The notes: generated from the sequence alone by a model not told the origin. Shown: positions 1 through 13,400, counted from the stretch's first letter. The stretch is DNA of 64,000 nt from Agapetus fuscipes (GCA_951799405.1 OX637363.1:4030001-4094000); one strand, 5' to 3'. Made by a program: numbers and translations.

Positions 1-1715
1 ACCGCCTCTCTCCAGTCCGATGGAACCTCCTTGACACTAACACACAATTCGCAAAGCTCTTTCATCCATTCAATCACACATTCTCCCCCCGCTTTCATCA
101 TCTCAGGTCTCACACCATCCACACTTGCAGCTTTCCCATTCTTTAATTCCTTTATGACCTTTCTTACTTCATCTTTCGATATTTTCAAAACATTACCCTC
201 ATCATAATCTCCTTTCACAGTTAAATCACATTCTTCTTCACCAAAAACCTCGTTAAAATATTCTTTCCATCTCTTTTTTACATCGTCTTTATTCCACAGA
301 ATGTCTCCGCTGACATTTTTGATTCCCGGAGTTGTGGACCTACAACTGTCGTTGTTTTGTCTCACCCAGCTCCAGAACATCTTTTTATTGTCAGAGAAGT
401 CATTCTGTGCTCTTTCACTCAATTTTTCTTCCATTCTTCTCTTACTCATTTGAACTTCATTCTTCGCTAGCCATTTTTTCGCCTTGTATTCAGTCTCTAA
501 CACTTTATTCTTTCTGTCATTAATCCATTTTAAATAGCTCTCTTTCTTCTCTTTCACTGCTTGTTTAACCTGATCATTCCACCATTCATTGCCTTTTTTA
601 TGCCCAATCGTAACTTCACCGCATACTTTCTTTGCGCTTTCAACCAAACATGTTTTAAATGTTTTCCACATTTTTTCTACACATGCATTCTTCACAAGTT
701 CCTTACATTCATCCGATTTCAAAATCTGGCTTACTTCAGCTTCAAAATCATTCCTGACATTTTCATCATCTAATTTTTCCACTTTCACTCTTTTCATCTT
801 AATCACTTTCGTTCTTTTCCTATCTTTTACTTCGCCTATCATTACTTTTGCACACAAGAGATGATGGTCTGAGCCCACGGATATACCTTGGTAGACTCTG
901 ACATCTCTTATGGCACCTCTCATACATTCTTCCATACATATGTAGTCAATGACTGTGCGAGTATTTGGCCCATACCACGTGTATGTGTGCACGTCTTTAT
1001 GCTTATACCAAGTATTTGATACAAACATCCCATGCTCCACACACATGTCAACAAGCCGTCTCCCACTGCCATTGATGACACCCCTTCCGTTTGGTCCTAT
1101 TACCCTTTCATACTCTTCCTTTCTTCTACCCACCCATCCGTTCATGTCACCAAGCAGAATCACCTTTTCTTCTTTGTCTTTCATTCTGATTTTATCGTCA
1201 AGCATATCCCAGAATTCATTTTTAATCTCCATACATTCTGAATCTACTGGCGCATAGCATGCTATCAGTAGAAAATTCGTTCTGTCGTACTTGATCCTTA
1301 CTAGGAGAATCCTAGGGGAGATCCATTCATAATTCCTGATATAGCTCTTCACACATTCACTAACAATCACACCAACACCCTGTCTAGGACATCCATCTTT
1401 CACACCTGAGTAAATGAACAAATTTCCATTACTCAGAACTTTCTCTCCTTCACCTTTCATTTTAGTTTCGGTCACACATAAAATTTTAATTTTTCTCTCA
1501 TTCATCTCTTTCAATAGTTCTTCTTCCTTATTTTTCATACCTCTTACATTCAAAGTAGCAATATTCCATTCATCTCCTTTCTTACGTCTGCTTTTACCAG
1601 GCCACTGTGGTTTCCCACTGTACCTGGTAAAGCTTTTGGCAACCCTGCAGGGGCCATCTGACACTCCTCCAACAGCATGGCGACTAGGATTGTCAGCCCT
1701 AGTGCGCCTTCGCAT
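1..1715 (-). CDS. RTE-like non-LTR retrotransposon ORF, endonuclease half (runs off window)
   Basis: The minus strand is open from the ATG at 1713-1715, with an in-frame TAA just upstream, to the left edge, about 571 codons without a stop in my translation. An APE-type endonuclease domain is recognisable: ATLNVRG near residues 53-59, the TETKM catalytic Glu motif near 82-86, LLGDMNGW near 187-194 and a GSDHH motif near 280-284. A basic linker and the start of the reverse transcriptase region follow. Bases 1-243 appear identical by eye to 25494-25736, which lie in the same frame of a second copy that carries the RT half, so the two are one family. The codon frame is intact, so this copy may be young. 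The RT half, if present, lies left of this window. It sits in, or downstream of, the minus-strand TIL gene and is not a host gene. Confidence 0.9.
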   Translation of the reverse strand, partial: MRRRTRADNPSRHAVGGVSDGPCRVAKSFTRYSGKPQWPGKSRRKKGDEWNIATLNVRGMKNKEEELLKEMNERKIKILCVTETKMKGEGEKVLSNGNLFIYSGVKDGCPRQGVGVIVSECVKSYIRNYEWISPRILLVRIKYDRTNFLLIACYAPVDSECMEIKNEFWDMLDDKIRMKDKEEKVILLGDMNGWVGRRKEEYERVIGPNGRGVINGSGRRLVDMCVEHGMFVSNTWYKHKDVHTYTWYGPNTRTVIDYICMEECMRGAIRDVRVYQGISVGSDHHLLCAKVMIGEVKDRKRTKVIKMKRVKVEKLDDENVRNDFEAEVSQILKSDECKELVKNACVEKMWKTFKTCLVESAKKVCGEVTIGHKKGNEWWNDQVKQAVKEKKESYLKWINDRKNKVLETEYKAKKWLAKNEVQMSKRRMEEKLSERAQNDFSDNKKMFWSWVRQNNDSCRSTTPGIKNVSGDILWNKDDVKKRWKEYFNEVFGEEECDLTVKGDYDEGNVLKISKDEVRKVIKELKNGKAASVDGVRPEMMKAGGECVIEWMKELCELCVSVKEVPSDWREA

Positions 1716-2376
1716 GACTATCTCATCGTCTTAAAATGTTAAAATGTCTGAAAAGTCAAAGACAATAATGCTATGGACTCGACATGGACTCGACAATTTT
1801 GGTAGGTATTTTAAATTTTTTTGTTAATTTAAAACTCGAAAACCTTTATTTTCTGTGAAAACTAAAAACAATTAAGAAAATATAAAATAATTGTTAACCC
1901 CTTGAAAAGAAAAAGGAAGTAGGTAATAATTAAATTGAGTTTGTTCTTACTTTTGGATTAAAAACAATTTTATTTCACAACGGTGTTTTTTCCATTGCAA
2001 CGTTTTAATTATGAAATGATTCCGTGAAACTTTTCACGGAAGAAACATGTTAATCAATTATTTTTATAAGTCGTAAATAATTTCAGTCGTAAGGGAAAAT
2101 TAAATTTAATGTTGGTCTCGGCAAATAAGCGCCAAAAATAATGACACAATATAATGTGAACACAATATAAAATACCAATGCAATATTAATGACACAATTG
2201 CAATATTGCATTCTGTTTCATAAAAATATTTTTGAGGTTAAGAACCCGTAATATATTTTCACAACTAACATTGGAATATTTAGCCAGTTTGTACAATACC
2301 ACGATGAATTTTAAATTATCTGTATGATTCTTTTTTTTACCGACGCATAGTTAAACTTAACACGTAAAATAATTTA
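1716..2376. other. AT-rich stretch, probable RTE 5' UTR then no recognised feature
   Basis: Bases just right of the RTE start codon (to about 1790) are probably its 5' UTR. The rest is AT-rich, with scattered short repeats of an ACACAATATAA type near 2140-2200, and shows no coding signal I can support. Confidence 0.4.
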
Positions 2377-2983
2377 ATAGGGTATTTGCAATGGTGAGGA
2401 ATATGATAAAAAGTATATTATTTTGATAGATTTCGAAAAATCAAGTAATAATATGTTGATTTGAAGCCGAAAATATTTTTTTTCGATTTTATATTTAAAA
2501 AAGAAAATATAGAAATTTGGACAAGTTTTTAAACGGATATGAGATCTGCTTCTTCTATTTCCGGTGCTGTGACGTCATATGTTGACGTCACTTTCTTTTA
2601 TTGACATTCCGTACTCTGTTGACATGTGTTGTTGACAACAGAAACAAATGAAAACAACATAAACAAATTAAATGTTTTTAAAGAAACACACAAACTTCTT
2701 GAAAAAACAACAGCCGCAACAGTGTAAACATGGAAAAGCGATGTTTGAATGACATGAATGTCAGGTCTGTCAGTTGATACGGCGATGTTTACAAGATCGT
2801 GACGTCACGCGAGAAAATTTCATCTAGTAGCGTTTTGGCGCGAAAATTCAAAAATCGATTTTAAAATGCTTATAACTTTGCTAAAAATACAAGTAAAATT
2901 AAAATTTAAGAAATTTTGGGCTAATAAAGCACAAACGAACTTAAATCACGAAAAAAAGAAAAATGTGAAAATACCCTATTCCT
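2377..2983. mobile_element. Candidate non-autonomous DNA element with AATAGGGTATTT ends
   Basis: The left end reads AATAGGGTATTTGCA (from 2377) and the right end is the reverse complement of AATAGGGTATTTTCAC (to about 2982), giving a short terminal inverted repeat around 600 bp of non-coding DNA. Three TGACGTCA-like palindromes lie inside, near 2570, 2583 and 2800. No target duplication is clear. Confidence 0.45.
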
Positions 2984-3630
2984 ACATAATTAATTTAATC
3001 CCATTCGATGTTTGAATAAACCGCAACAGCTAAATGCCATTAGAAGAAAAAGATTCTGTTTTGTTCAAAAAATATTTTGTTCATATGTGTGTGGAGACGG
3101 AAAACCGATAGTTGCCGCTAAAAATCGCTGTCTGACGTCACTATCGAAACTTTTTCAAAAAATTTTCGTGTGTCTAAACTGAGCCAGAGACATGTTAAAA
3201 ATGACACATAAATAAAATATTCTCCTTTGAAATAAGGAAACAAAACTAAGGGTATTGTTAAAAAGGTACAATAGGAAGGGTATTGTAACAACATCAAGGA
3301 TCATAATATGGAAAAACACACATCCTACAATTTCATTCCTGACAAGTACAGAAATTGAGGCAGTGGTATCAGACTTCGAAATTCGCTTTAGTGATTAAAA
3401 AAAAAATGAGAAGTTAATGAGGAATTCATAAGTTATCCGTTTAATAATTCCATTGATCATAGTGGTATCTCTGAAATGGCTACAAAATTTGCAGATAGGT
3501 ACATTTCAAAACGAAATTATTACTCTGCGATATATTTCAAAAGGCAAGGTCGCCCTCAGCATTTTCCTACTGAAAATAAACAAAAAATCAACACCATTCT
3601 CGCTTGTCAGACGCAAAAAGGTCAATCTTA
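2984..3630. repeat. Non-coding interval with a duplicated ~75 bp segment
   Basis: Bases 3186-3253 recur almost exactly at 34257-34330 (starting AGAGACATGTTAAAAATGAC and including AAACTAAGGGTATTGT). The partner copy lies directly before an RTE 3' fragment, so the segment is probably internal to a retroelement. The rest of the interval shows nothing I can name. Confidence 0.5.
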
Positions 3631-3886
3631 ATCTAAATCTAAATCTAAGCTGCAAAGATATGTATCATTTGAGATTCATATTAAATGCATTCCCACAAAC
3701 AGACATGCATAATTTCGCGCTTACACATGCCGCATTTGGACCTACAATATAAAAAACCCAATCTCAAATGAACATAAGCCTTGCCTAGCCGACCTTCCCT
3801 GAAGCAGGGGTGACATTGGCAAAGTGAACCATTTTTTACAGTATGGGTGGTCAGCCGCATACCAACCTATCAGTCAAGGAATTCCA
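3631..3886 (-). repeat. Rep-A copy, near full length
   Basis: Reading minus, it runs from CCTTGACTGATAGGTTGGTA through TTCACTTTGCCAATGTCACC to CTTTGCAGCTTAGATTTAGA, i.e. from the unit start to its TTAGAT-type tail. Confidence 0.85.
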
Positions 3887-4007
3887 TTTAAAAAATCATC
3901 CATTATTAGGTACTTACTTCAATCATCCATCTATCGACTATGAGAAATTATTGAAATGCTCTTGTTTTGATTTGACATTGCATGTCTACACCCCCCCGAC
4001 GTTATTT

Positions 4008-4199
4008 ATGGCCCGCCTTTGACCCTGGTTCAACAGATGTAATTGGGTAATTATTAATAATGAATAATTCATTAAAATAAACAATAATGAATTATTAATT
4101 GATGATATTAATACCTGTTTCTGGCCAGGCAGCATAGGTTGGTGAATTGCATTCCTCTTCACAAATCTATTTTTTATTTATTTAAAAAAAAAAAAACGG
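4008..4199 (+). repeat. tRNA-derived SINE, body only (SINE-2 family)
   Basis: It matches the body of the copy at 59455-59720: GACCCTGGTTCAACAGATG, an AT-rich palindromic stretch around AATGAATTATTAATTGATGA, CTGTTTCTGGCCAGGCAG, and a terminal A-rich run. The tRNA-like head is missing. Confidence 0.7.
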
Positions 4200-4253
4200 C
4201 GCTCTTTAATTATGTGTACCTTATAAAAAAAATATCCTTGTAGATATATTTAC

Positions 4254-4427
4254 CGCATTTTTCTGGCCGCACGCACGCCCCCTTGGTGTTCCTCATGTAG
4301 CCGGGGGCGCAGATGCAGCCGCGCTTGCAGCCGCCCTTACAATTCTTGGAGGCTGCGGGCTTGCTGCACGTGTTCTGGCAGTCATTGTTGCCACACTTGG
4401 AGTACACTTCATTCTTTCCGGTGCATT
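4254..4427 (-). CDS. TIL-domain exon 2 of the minus-strand secreted inhibitor gene
   Basis: Read minus, a splice acceptor (TTTTTGTTGCAG, 4428-4439) opens a 174-nt exon that ends at a GTAAAT donor (from 4253). Joined in phase 1 to exon 1 (30439-30628) it encodes QCTGKNEVYSKCGNND... through ...CICAPGYMRN... to ...CVRPEKC. I count ten cysteines with the CxCAPG core of a canonical TIL (trypsin-inhibitor-like) domain, a fold held by five disulfides and typical of secreted serine protease inhibitors. The exon has the same length and intron phases as exon 2 of the plus-strand paralogue. Without splicing at 4253, translation reads 15 codons further to a stop at 4210-4212, so either the gene ends here or further exons lie beyond the left edge. 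The target protease cannot be told from sequence. Confidence 0.85.
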
Positions 4428-7400
4428 CTGCAACAAAAATATAATATTTTAGTCAAAAACAACCAAAAGCGGCAATCTGAATTTTTTTTTCAAAAATGTT
4501 TCACTTTTCTAATGCCACCCCCTGTTTCAGGGAAGGTCAGCAAAAGTTGCAGGGCTTATGTTCATTTATGGTTTGGATTTAATTTGTAAGCACACATTCG
4601 GCATTTGTAAGCGTGAACTACTGGCACGTGTTTGTTTGTGGGCATGCATTTGATATGAACTTTAACTTGGGGTGGGAGTACGATCGCAGCATTTAAAAAA
4701 AAAATGTTAAGAGCCCGTAGAGTGAATAAGTCCAAAAGTGTGTTCTGGTTTTTAAATGTCCATTATGTTTACTTTATTTTAAAAATCTGTTGCTGTCAGA
4801 ATAAAAAAAAATGTATAATTTACAGATTACCTGTTTCAAAAAATAATAATAGAAGATATTATTTTGATTTAAAATAAAATTATTTTTTTCTTCAACGTTG
4901 TTAAATTTTCACAAAAATATTTTATTTTATATCTCGAGCACTTTCGATAAATTCAAATAAATAGGTAGGTATAGGTAGGTAAAGGTACAATAAAGATGAA
5001 CTTAGTTTAAATCTATATCTATAAAACAGAATGTATGTGTGTATGTATGTATGTATGTGGGTTTGTATATATATTCCTTATAGACTCCGAAACCGCTAAT
5101 CTGATTTTGACGAAATTTTCAGGAAACATGTCAAATATTCTAAAAATGGTTCCTGTAAAGTTTGATGGTGATTAAATAAAAAAACGGTGGCCTATTCTAT
5201 ATTTTTCAAAAACAAAGTCGATAAATTTTTAAACAACCCGATAAAAGAAGACCATAATATTCATCTATAATAATATATTGTATAATCTAAGTTACAAGGA
5301 TATATTGACATTAAAGAGTCATATAAAACTCGTGCCCACAAGTAGCCACGTGTAAGTTCGCGCTTATAAATGCTGCATGTGTACTTACTTATAATTTTAA
5401 ATCCAAATCTCAAATAAACATTAACACAGCAACTTTTGCCGGCCTTTCCTAAAAAAGGTATGAGGGCCGGCCTTACGCCAACCTGTTGAAGTGGGGGTTT
5501 CCCAGCTCCCGAAGGGGTTGGTACTCATTTCTTATGAAGGCTGAGTAAGGCTTGCCGGGATTTTATTTTGCGATAACTCGTCATGCAACGAAGGTACCTA
5601 CTCTACCAACTGCGTTATCGACCGGAATTTTTACTCAACTAACGCTAACGCAACTAAGCTACACATATAGTGTAACTTCTTGCGAGTGAACCTATTTATT
5701 TTTACAGATAGGAGGGCTGGCCTCACACCAACCACTTTAGTGAAGTGGGGGTTTCTCAGCTCCCGAGGGGGCTGGTACTTATTCCTTTTGAAGGCTGAGT
5801 AAGCCTTGCCGGTTTTTTTATTTAACTTTAACTATAACTAACTATTACTAAGTTGCTAAGATACATTGGGGATTCACATTTAATGCATTCTCACAAGCAG
5901 AAACATACAAGTTCGCGCTTGCGCATGCCGCATGTGAACCTACAATATAGAAACCAAGTCTCAAATGGACATACACCCTGCAACTCTTGCCAACCTTTCC
6001 TGAAACAGGGGTGACATTGGCAAAGTGAACCATTTTCTGCAGCATGTGTGGTCAGCCGAAAAGTTTGAAATCAACACCGAAACGGGAAATCATTTCTGAC
6101 ACCCTCGGCGGGATTCGAACCCGAGCTCTCGGCATAGAATGCAAGCACTCTACCAACTGAGCTATCAACCGGACCTACAATAAATTAATTTACCGTCCAA
6201 TAACTTTTTCATCTGATAGAGCATCTTTGATATCTGTTGATGAATCACCAAAGATCCCCTCAAGTGCCTACAATCTTCAAACACGAACAACAACAATTAT
6301 ATTCATGACAAAATGCGCTTCTTCGTTATGCAAAAGCCTGTTCCCATGATGAAATTGGGTACGACTTCCACGAAACGTTGAGAAATCGGTTTTTTTCTTC
6401 ACTATGGTTCTGAAAATTCATTTTCAATCTTCTATATCTATAAAGAAGAATGTATGGCGTATATCTATAAAGAAGAAAATGGCGGCTAGGGTTTGTTAAA
6501 GTAAAATTGGTTTTTATGATTTAGTTTTTTATGTCCATGTATATATTATAATTTATTGATTTTAAAAATGTAATTTGTCATGTATGTTCCTTGACTTATA
6601 GGTTGTTATGTGGCTGACCACCCATACTGTAAAAAATTGGTTCACTTTGCCAATGTCACCCCTGTTTCAGGGAAGGACGGCAAGAGTTGCAAGGCTTATG
6701 TTCATTTGAGATTGGGTTTTTATATTGTAGGTCCACATGCGGCATGTGTTAGCGCGAAATTATACATGTCTGCTTGTGGGAATGCATTTAATATAAATCT
6801 TAAATGATATATATCTTTGCAGCTTAGATTAGATTAGATTAGATATGTGTATGTATGTGTGTATGTATATTCCCTATAAACGCCTAAACCGCTGATCCGA
6901 TATTGACGAAATTTTCAGGAAACATGTCAAATATTTATGAAATGACTAGGGGCTCCGCCCCTGGCTGCTACGCAGCCCAACCCCTTAACATTAGGCAATG
7001 TGTATATTGCACATAGTTTTGCATCTAGGGAATCAATCATTAGAAAACATGTAAAAAAATGCAGTTTTTGTAAAAAAAAATTTTTTTAGGTCTTTTAACA
7101 AAAGAAAGAAAACTAAAAGCAAATAAAAAAAAAAACCGGTTTTAATTTGCTCCATTATAGTCCTTGACTTATATGTTGGTATGAGGCTGACCACCCAAAC
7201 TGTTAAAAAATGTTGCACTTTGCCAATGTCACCCAACAAAAGAAGAGCCTGTATGAAGAAGGTTATTACTCTGGAGGAAATTTAAGAAGTATTTAAGGAC
7301 AGAAAGAAATGGCGTTTGATCTGTAATTTTGGCGGCTATCTATCTATAATCTATAATCTAAGCTGCAAAGATATGTTAACATTTAAGACTCATATGAAAT

Positions 7401-10400
7401 GCATGCCCACAGACAGGCACATGTAGGTTCGCGCCTACACATTTTGCATGTGTGCATAAAAATAAACAAAACCTCACGTGAACATAAATCTTGCAACTCC
7501 TGCCGCCGTTCCCTGAACCGGGGTGGCATTGGCAAAAGTGAACCGATTTTAACAGCACAGGGGGTCAGCCTCACACCAACAGTTAAGAAGCACAAAAAAA
7601 TATAAATGACTTACAAAAATTCTTAATTACTTATACACATAACAGATCCAAATTAAAATAAAGTAAAATAAGACTTAACATTAAAATTAAATAGGAATTG
7701 GTTTTGTTTTTAGTTTTGATGTCCAGGCATATTATTATTTGTTGATTTAAAAAATATAATTTGTCGTGTATGTTCCTGGACTTATAGGTTGGTATGCGGC
7801 TGACCACCCATGCTGTTAAAATAGTTCACTTTGCCAATGTCATCCCTGTTTCAGGGAACGACGGCAAGAGTTGCAGGGCTTATGTTCATTTGAGATTGGG
7901 TTTTTATATTGTAGGTCCACATGCGGCATGTGTAAGCGCGAAATTATACATGTCTGCTTGTGGGAATGCATTTAATATAAATCTTAAATGACATATATCT
8001 TTGCAGCTTAGATTAAATTAGATTAGACCCCTGTTCCAGGGAAGGTTGGCAAAAGTTACAGGCAAAAGTTTGTTTGTGGGCATGCATCGTATATGAGCTT
8101 TGAATCTATATACATCCTTGCAACTTAGATTATAGACCTCTGTGTCAGGGAAGGTCGGCAAAAGTTGTAGGGCTATGTTCATTTGAGGTTTGGATTTTAT
8201 TTGTAAGTACCTACACATTCAGCATTTGTAAGCGCGAACTACACGTGTTTGTTTATGGGTATGCATCTGAGAGCTGTAAATGAATATATCCTTGCAACCT
8301 AGATTATATATTATAGATTATATTATAGTATCTATCTGTAAACTCAACATAATATCTGAGATTGGGTTTTTTGGTCCATATGGGACATGTGTAAGTGTGA
8401 ACTTATACGTGTCTGCTTGTGAGAATGTTGTAATATATCTTTGCAACTAAGATTATAGATTTAAATCCATTTTTATTTTTTTTGTTTGTTGTTTTTTTGA
8501 TTTGTATCAAATAAAAAAAAAAATACCTTAAAAAAAAAAACTTTCGAATTTTGCCGCTAGATGTCTATTTAGTTTTTTTTCCATTTTGCATACATTTTCT
8601 TACATTTCAATACAAAACAAAAACAGGTTTAAAAAAATGTGGCGGCTTTTTAAAAAATACTTTTTCAGAAATTATAATTACTTCTACTAAAAACTACTGT
8701 TTTATGAAAAAAAAAATTTTTTTTGTAAATATTGAAAGAAGTTATAGTGTATTGGAGTGTGTTTCTCAAACACATACATGAATGGTCCTGTTTTGCAGCA
8801 TATATACAAAATTTTCTTTTCTATGTCTGCAAATGTATTTCATCTGCTGTGATGGCGTTAGTTTTGAAAATCGAAACTCAAAGCGAGTGACGACGAAAGA
8901 CGACGATGAAGGGTAATATAATAAAGGATGCTGGAGTGAAGTTTTCCGGGATCTGTTGCCATGGTCTGTGGGAGCTGGAGCTGGAGCTTCCGGACGTTTC
9001 GCCCATTTCTACGATGGGCTTCTTCAGTGTAAGCCTAAAACTCTTATTCATGAAATGGAAGACCAATAGAAGAAGACCATAATAGTCATCTATAATATAA
9101 TGTATAATCTAAGTTGCAAAGATATATTTTTCTACTCCCATTTGGTAATTTACTAATTACAAAACGGCTAACGTAATCACAATGCCATACATTTCTACAC
9201 CCGTTGCATAATGTTACATTATGCAACCGGTAACCGTGTTAAAATGAACATGTGCGCATGCGCATTGTCAGAATTGGAACCATTTTTTAATTTCAAATGT
9301 CAACCTTGTATGGGGGTATGAAGACCTGTCAATCCAAGATGGCCGCAAGCGATCAGCTGATTAGGCTTCATACAATATTAGTGATATTCGGTAGGTAGGA
9401 ATTACCGTGGTGATGAGACTTTCAGCCCTGTTCAGATGAAAATAAATAAGTATATTTTATGTGTAGAGTCAAATAAAAATTGTTAATAGTGCTAAAATTT
9501 ATCGAATTTATTTATCGGATTGCTCCAAATAAAGCTTTCCTTTTTTCAATGGAAAATAAAAGGCTTGAAAGGAAAACAATACAAAAAATTTCACCGCAAA
9601 AAATAAACAAACTCAAAAAGTTACTTGGTTAATAGGTGAGTATGAGGTTGATCACCTATGCTGTACAAATTTGGTTCACCTGCCAATACAACTGCAGGGC
9701 ATATGTTTATTTGAGTTTTGGGTTTGAATGTTTAAGGGTGATTGAGAGGTCAGCGCGCCCAACTTTGATGACCTAAATAGCCCATATTTTTAATGCTTAG
9801 GTAGCATTTTTTTTCCAGATTAAATTAACACATAAAATTAGGTATTTTTTTCCATAAAAAACCAATTCAAAATAATTTTATTTACGGAGATACCTTAAAT
9901 GGAGATTTCCACTGTTCTTATGAATAAATCCTAACTTTTTTTTATTTCAAAACATTAATTTTGATTAGCTTTATTTTTTCTACTTGTTAGTTGTTTTTTT
10001 TTACTTTTCATTGATTTTTTATGATTATTTAAAAAGTACCCAAATTTTGCATACGATATTGTAGCTACATTCGTCTTTTAATGGTTTATTTTCCTTTTAG
10101 GATTTGAAGTGATATTTTTTATGTTTGTAATGCCATACTTGTTTTATTTTTTCTCCCCCGATTTCAATTTATCCTGGAAAAATAAAGATTTCCATACAAA
10201 AAATGACCCGGTCGCTAGCGTCACCTGCGGCCGGTAGATGAACTGCGGAGAAAAATATTATATCTCCTTAGTTTTATGGAAGCAAGATTTATATAATGCA
10301 AAAGAGTACAATCGTTTACGTTACAACTGGACCAACTGGTTTCTCAAAAATGCATGGAAATCAAAACGCCATCTAGAGTTGCTGTTTAAGATTCCATACA

Positions 10401-13400
10401 TTTTTTGGTTGCGCTGTATTTGCTACATTTCATACTTCGGGTACACTCGTGTATCATCGTATATTGCCGAAGATGCTCGAGTCAGCCCTCTCTTATATTG
10501 TGTGTGTAAGAGTATATACATAAACGCTATGGTAGTATAATACGTACGTACATAAAAACAGTTTGCAAAGTTTAACGAAATGGCGAAAAACAGCAAAAGA
10601 TCATTCAATCAGATGAAATGAATTGTACGGAGAGCTGCACACGACTTTATAGTATTCTGATAAGTTTTTTTCCATTACATGAATAATATGAAAGTTTGTT
10701 TGAATTTCAAAGTGAAATTCATTTAGCTCAATGATTTAGCTGGAAAGAATTCTGCTGGCTGGCCTTTTTTGTTGAATTGAAATCATTTTTTGAACCTAGC
10801 GTAGAGCAATTTGAAATTTTCAGGCCTGTAATTTAGTCTAGTGGTTAACGCTGAACTGAACAGATTTCAGTCTGTTTTGAATGCGGCCGCAAGACTGATC
10901 TTCGGGATGTCCAAATTCTCTCACATCACTTCGCTGTTGAAAGAACTACACCCAGATAGCATTTTAAACTTGCATCTGACTTGCAACAAGTTTGATGTGT
11001 CAAAAGTGAAGGCTTGCTGCAAGTTCGCCATGGCAAGTATATACACTTGAGGCAAGTTTGAATCAAACTTTCTAGTTTCCCAGCAACAAGCTTGCAGGAA
11101 CTTTGTCATAACAAAGTTCCCGCAAGCTTGTTATGACAAATTTGCCAAATGTTTGCTTCTGCAAATCATATACATTTTTTTATAATATTTAAAAAAACAA
11201 AATTAGAATAAAAAGATAAAATATTTTAATTTTATTTTATTTACAGTTCGCTTATAGTAGTAACAAAGTTTTATAATAATCACATCATCATCATCATTGG
11301 CACGACCTCCCTCAGCAACCGCTGCCACCGCTGTCTATCCAACGTCTTCCTCCTCCAGCCCCACTGCACGACAATCCGCCACGACTTCATCCAGCTATCT
11401 TGAACGTGGTCTTCTCACTGTCCGCCGTCCCTCCGGGTTCGTCATTACAATCGTCTTCTCCAGGCTATGATGGTCTAATTGCTGAATGTGCCCCAGCCAA
11501 TGCAGTCTGTTGACCTTTATTGAGCGGACCACATCAGCGTCCTGGTACAGCTTATACAATTCGGAGTTATATCTTCTTCGCCATGTTTCTAGTCACACTC
11601 AGGTACATTATTCCCCTAGCCCCGTTGCTTTGTCTCTCGGCTCTGTAACAAAAAAACAAGGATATTTTTAGTAATTATATTACAAATCATTTATAATTAA
11701 GGATGTAATATACACTAAGTACTGATTTCATTATAAACAGTTTTAATTTTCTTTTTAGAAATTTGTTCCACGGTACTCCGTTTTCTTTGAAATTATTAAA
11801 GCAAATATTATAAAATACCAAGATCGGATTGCCCTGTAAGGAGTTATTTATGGAAACACATAAAAATATAATATCCGATGAATAAATTTTAACTGTGTAC
11901 TTATTTTTATTGCAAATAGGATGATACTTCTTTATGGAGTCAGACGCTACACAATTTTTGCCCAGTGTCGCGCAGCTTTCACCGCTCTATCGTTACCCTC
12001 TATTAGGTCGGCCAGTGTGCAGCTTGTTGGGCAGGCCGAACAGATCCGAAGATGATCCATGAACGGTTGGGCTCCGCATTCACAGAGCGTGGTGCCATCT
12101 TGATGTAAGATTGCCCAGGTCATCATGTTACAATGCGCTCTGCCAACACCCGTTCTCAACCTGTTTAGGGCCCTCCATAGAGACTACTCACGATCCTGTC
12201 CAGGTGGGAGCTTCTCGCTCGGCTGCACAAAGTTATCAGGTCGCTCCAAATTCCACAGACACAGTCTCTCCCACGCCAGCTCCATAGTCAATCGGTGCAC
12301 AGAGCTCAAGAAACTGTGACGCCACAATGTCCAAAAAGGCAGTGCTGTAGATTCTTCAGGGATTTTTGTTGTCAACCCTCGAGGCCTCAAGGGAGAGGAA
12401 CTGAAACAAGTGTAATAACAATTAGTAACTGTTGGGTGTTCTTTGAAGCTTCTAAATAAATCTTGAGGTATGATTCACACTAAAACAGCGCTCATCAAAG
12501 AAATTATCCCCATATTATTATTGTTATCCGGGGCTTAGTTTCCCTAGCCACGGACATCATATTATATTATAAGTCTAATCTAATCTAAGCTGCAAAGATA
12601 TATATCATTTAAGATTTATATTAAATGCATTCCCACAAGCAGATATGTATAATTTCGCGCTAACACATGCCGCATGTGGACCTACAATATAAAAACCCAA
12701 TCTCAAATGAACATAAGCCTTGCAACTCTTGCCGTCCTTCCCTGAAACAGGGGTGACATTGGCAAAGTGAACCAATTTTTTATAGTATGGGTGGTCAGCC
12801 GCATAACAACCTATAAGTCAAGGAACTGTACTGCCAGTTTTACAGGCCAGTTTTGTAGTTTTGTTTGGTTTTGTTTGGCACAGGCCAGTTTTACAGGTTT
12901 TACTGCCAGGAATAAGTACTGCCAGTTTTATCAACACACATCAAATGGCTTCATCGAACTAATTTTGCAACTTATTTTCACAGAATATGTCACATTTAGG
13001 TTACAAACAACTTTGCTGAAATTTACTTTCAAATTTTTACGTGAAAATATTTGAAATAAATAAAAACGTAAGTTCAAAAAGTTAGTGCCAAAATCTAGAT
13101 AATACACATTTCTTATTTCTACAAAAAGTACATCAAACACGTCCTACTAAGTATTCAAAAGGAAATAGTTTTACATACCTGGTAAATATGATGTAGGAAC
13201 CATGCCGAAACATTTTAAAAGACGTAAGTACATTACTAATCGTCAAATAAACACGTATCTGATTCCTTTAACTTCCGTATTGAAACAATGAGGTACATAA
13301 CAAAGGCGACTGGACATTATAAAACGCAAAATAACAAAAATGTAAGAAATTCACAAAGCGAGCTTGTATACAAATAATGGCGGCCGGCCACCCGCCGTGC

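Noticed and set aside
6103..6178. tRNA-like sequences with B boxes (also at 50772, 51006, 38130, 30160)
   Set aside because: They are embedded in repeated SINE units, with degenerate arms and no credible functional tRNA cloverleaf, so they are SINE heads, not tRNA genes.
6610..6807. A recurring 65-codon opening (also at 7794, 43657, 58360 and others) that looks conserved
   Set aside because: It lies inside the Rep-A repeat, appears on both strands with truncations, and is shared because the repeat DNA is shared. Nothing indicates selection on the peptide.
10238..10540. A 100-codon opening
   Set aside because: No domain or codon signature, no neighbouring exons, and an equally long opening overlaps on the other strand.
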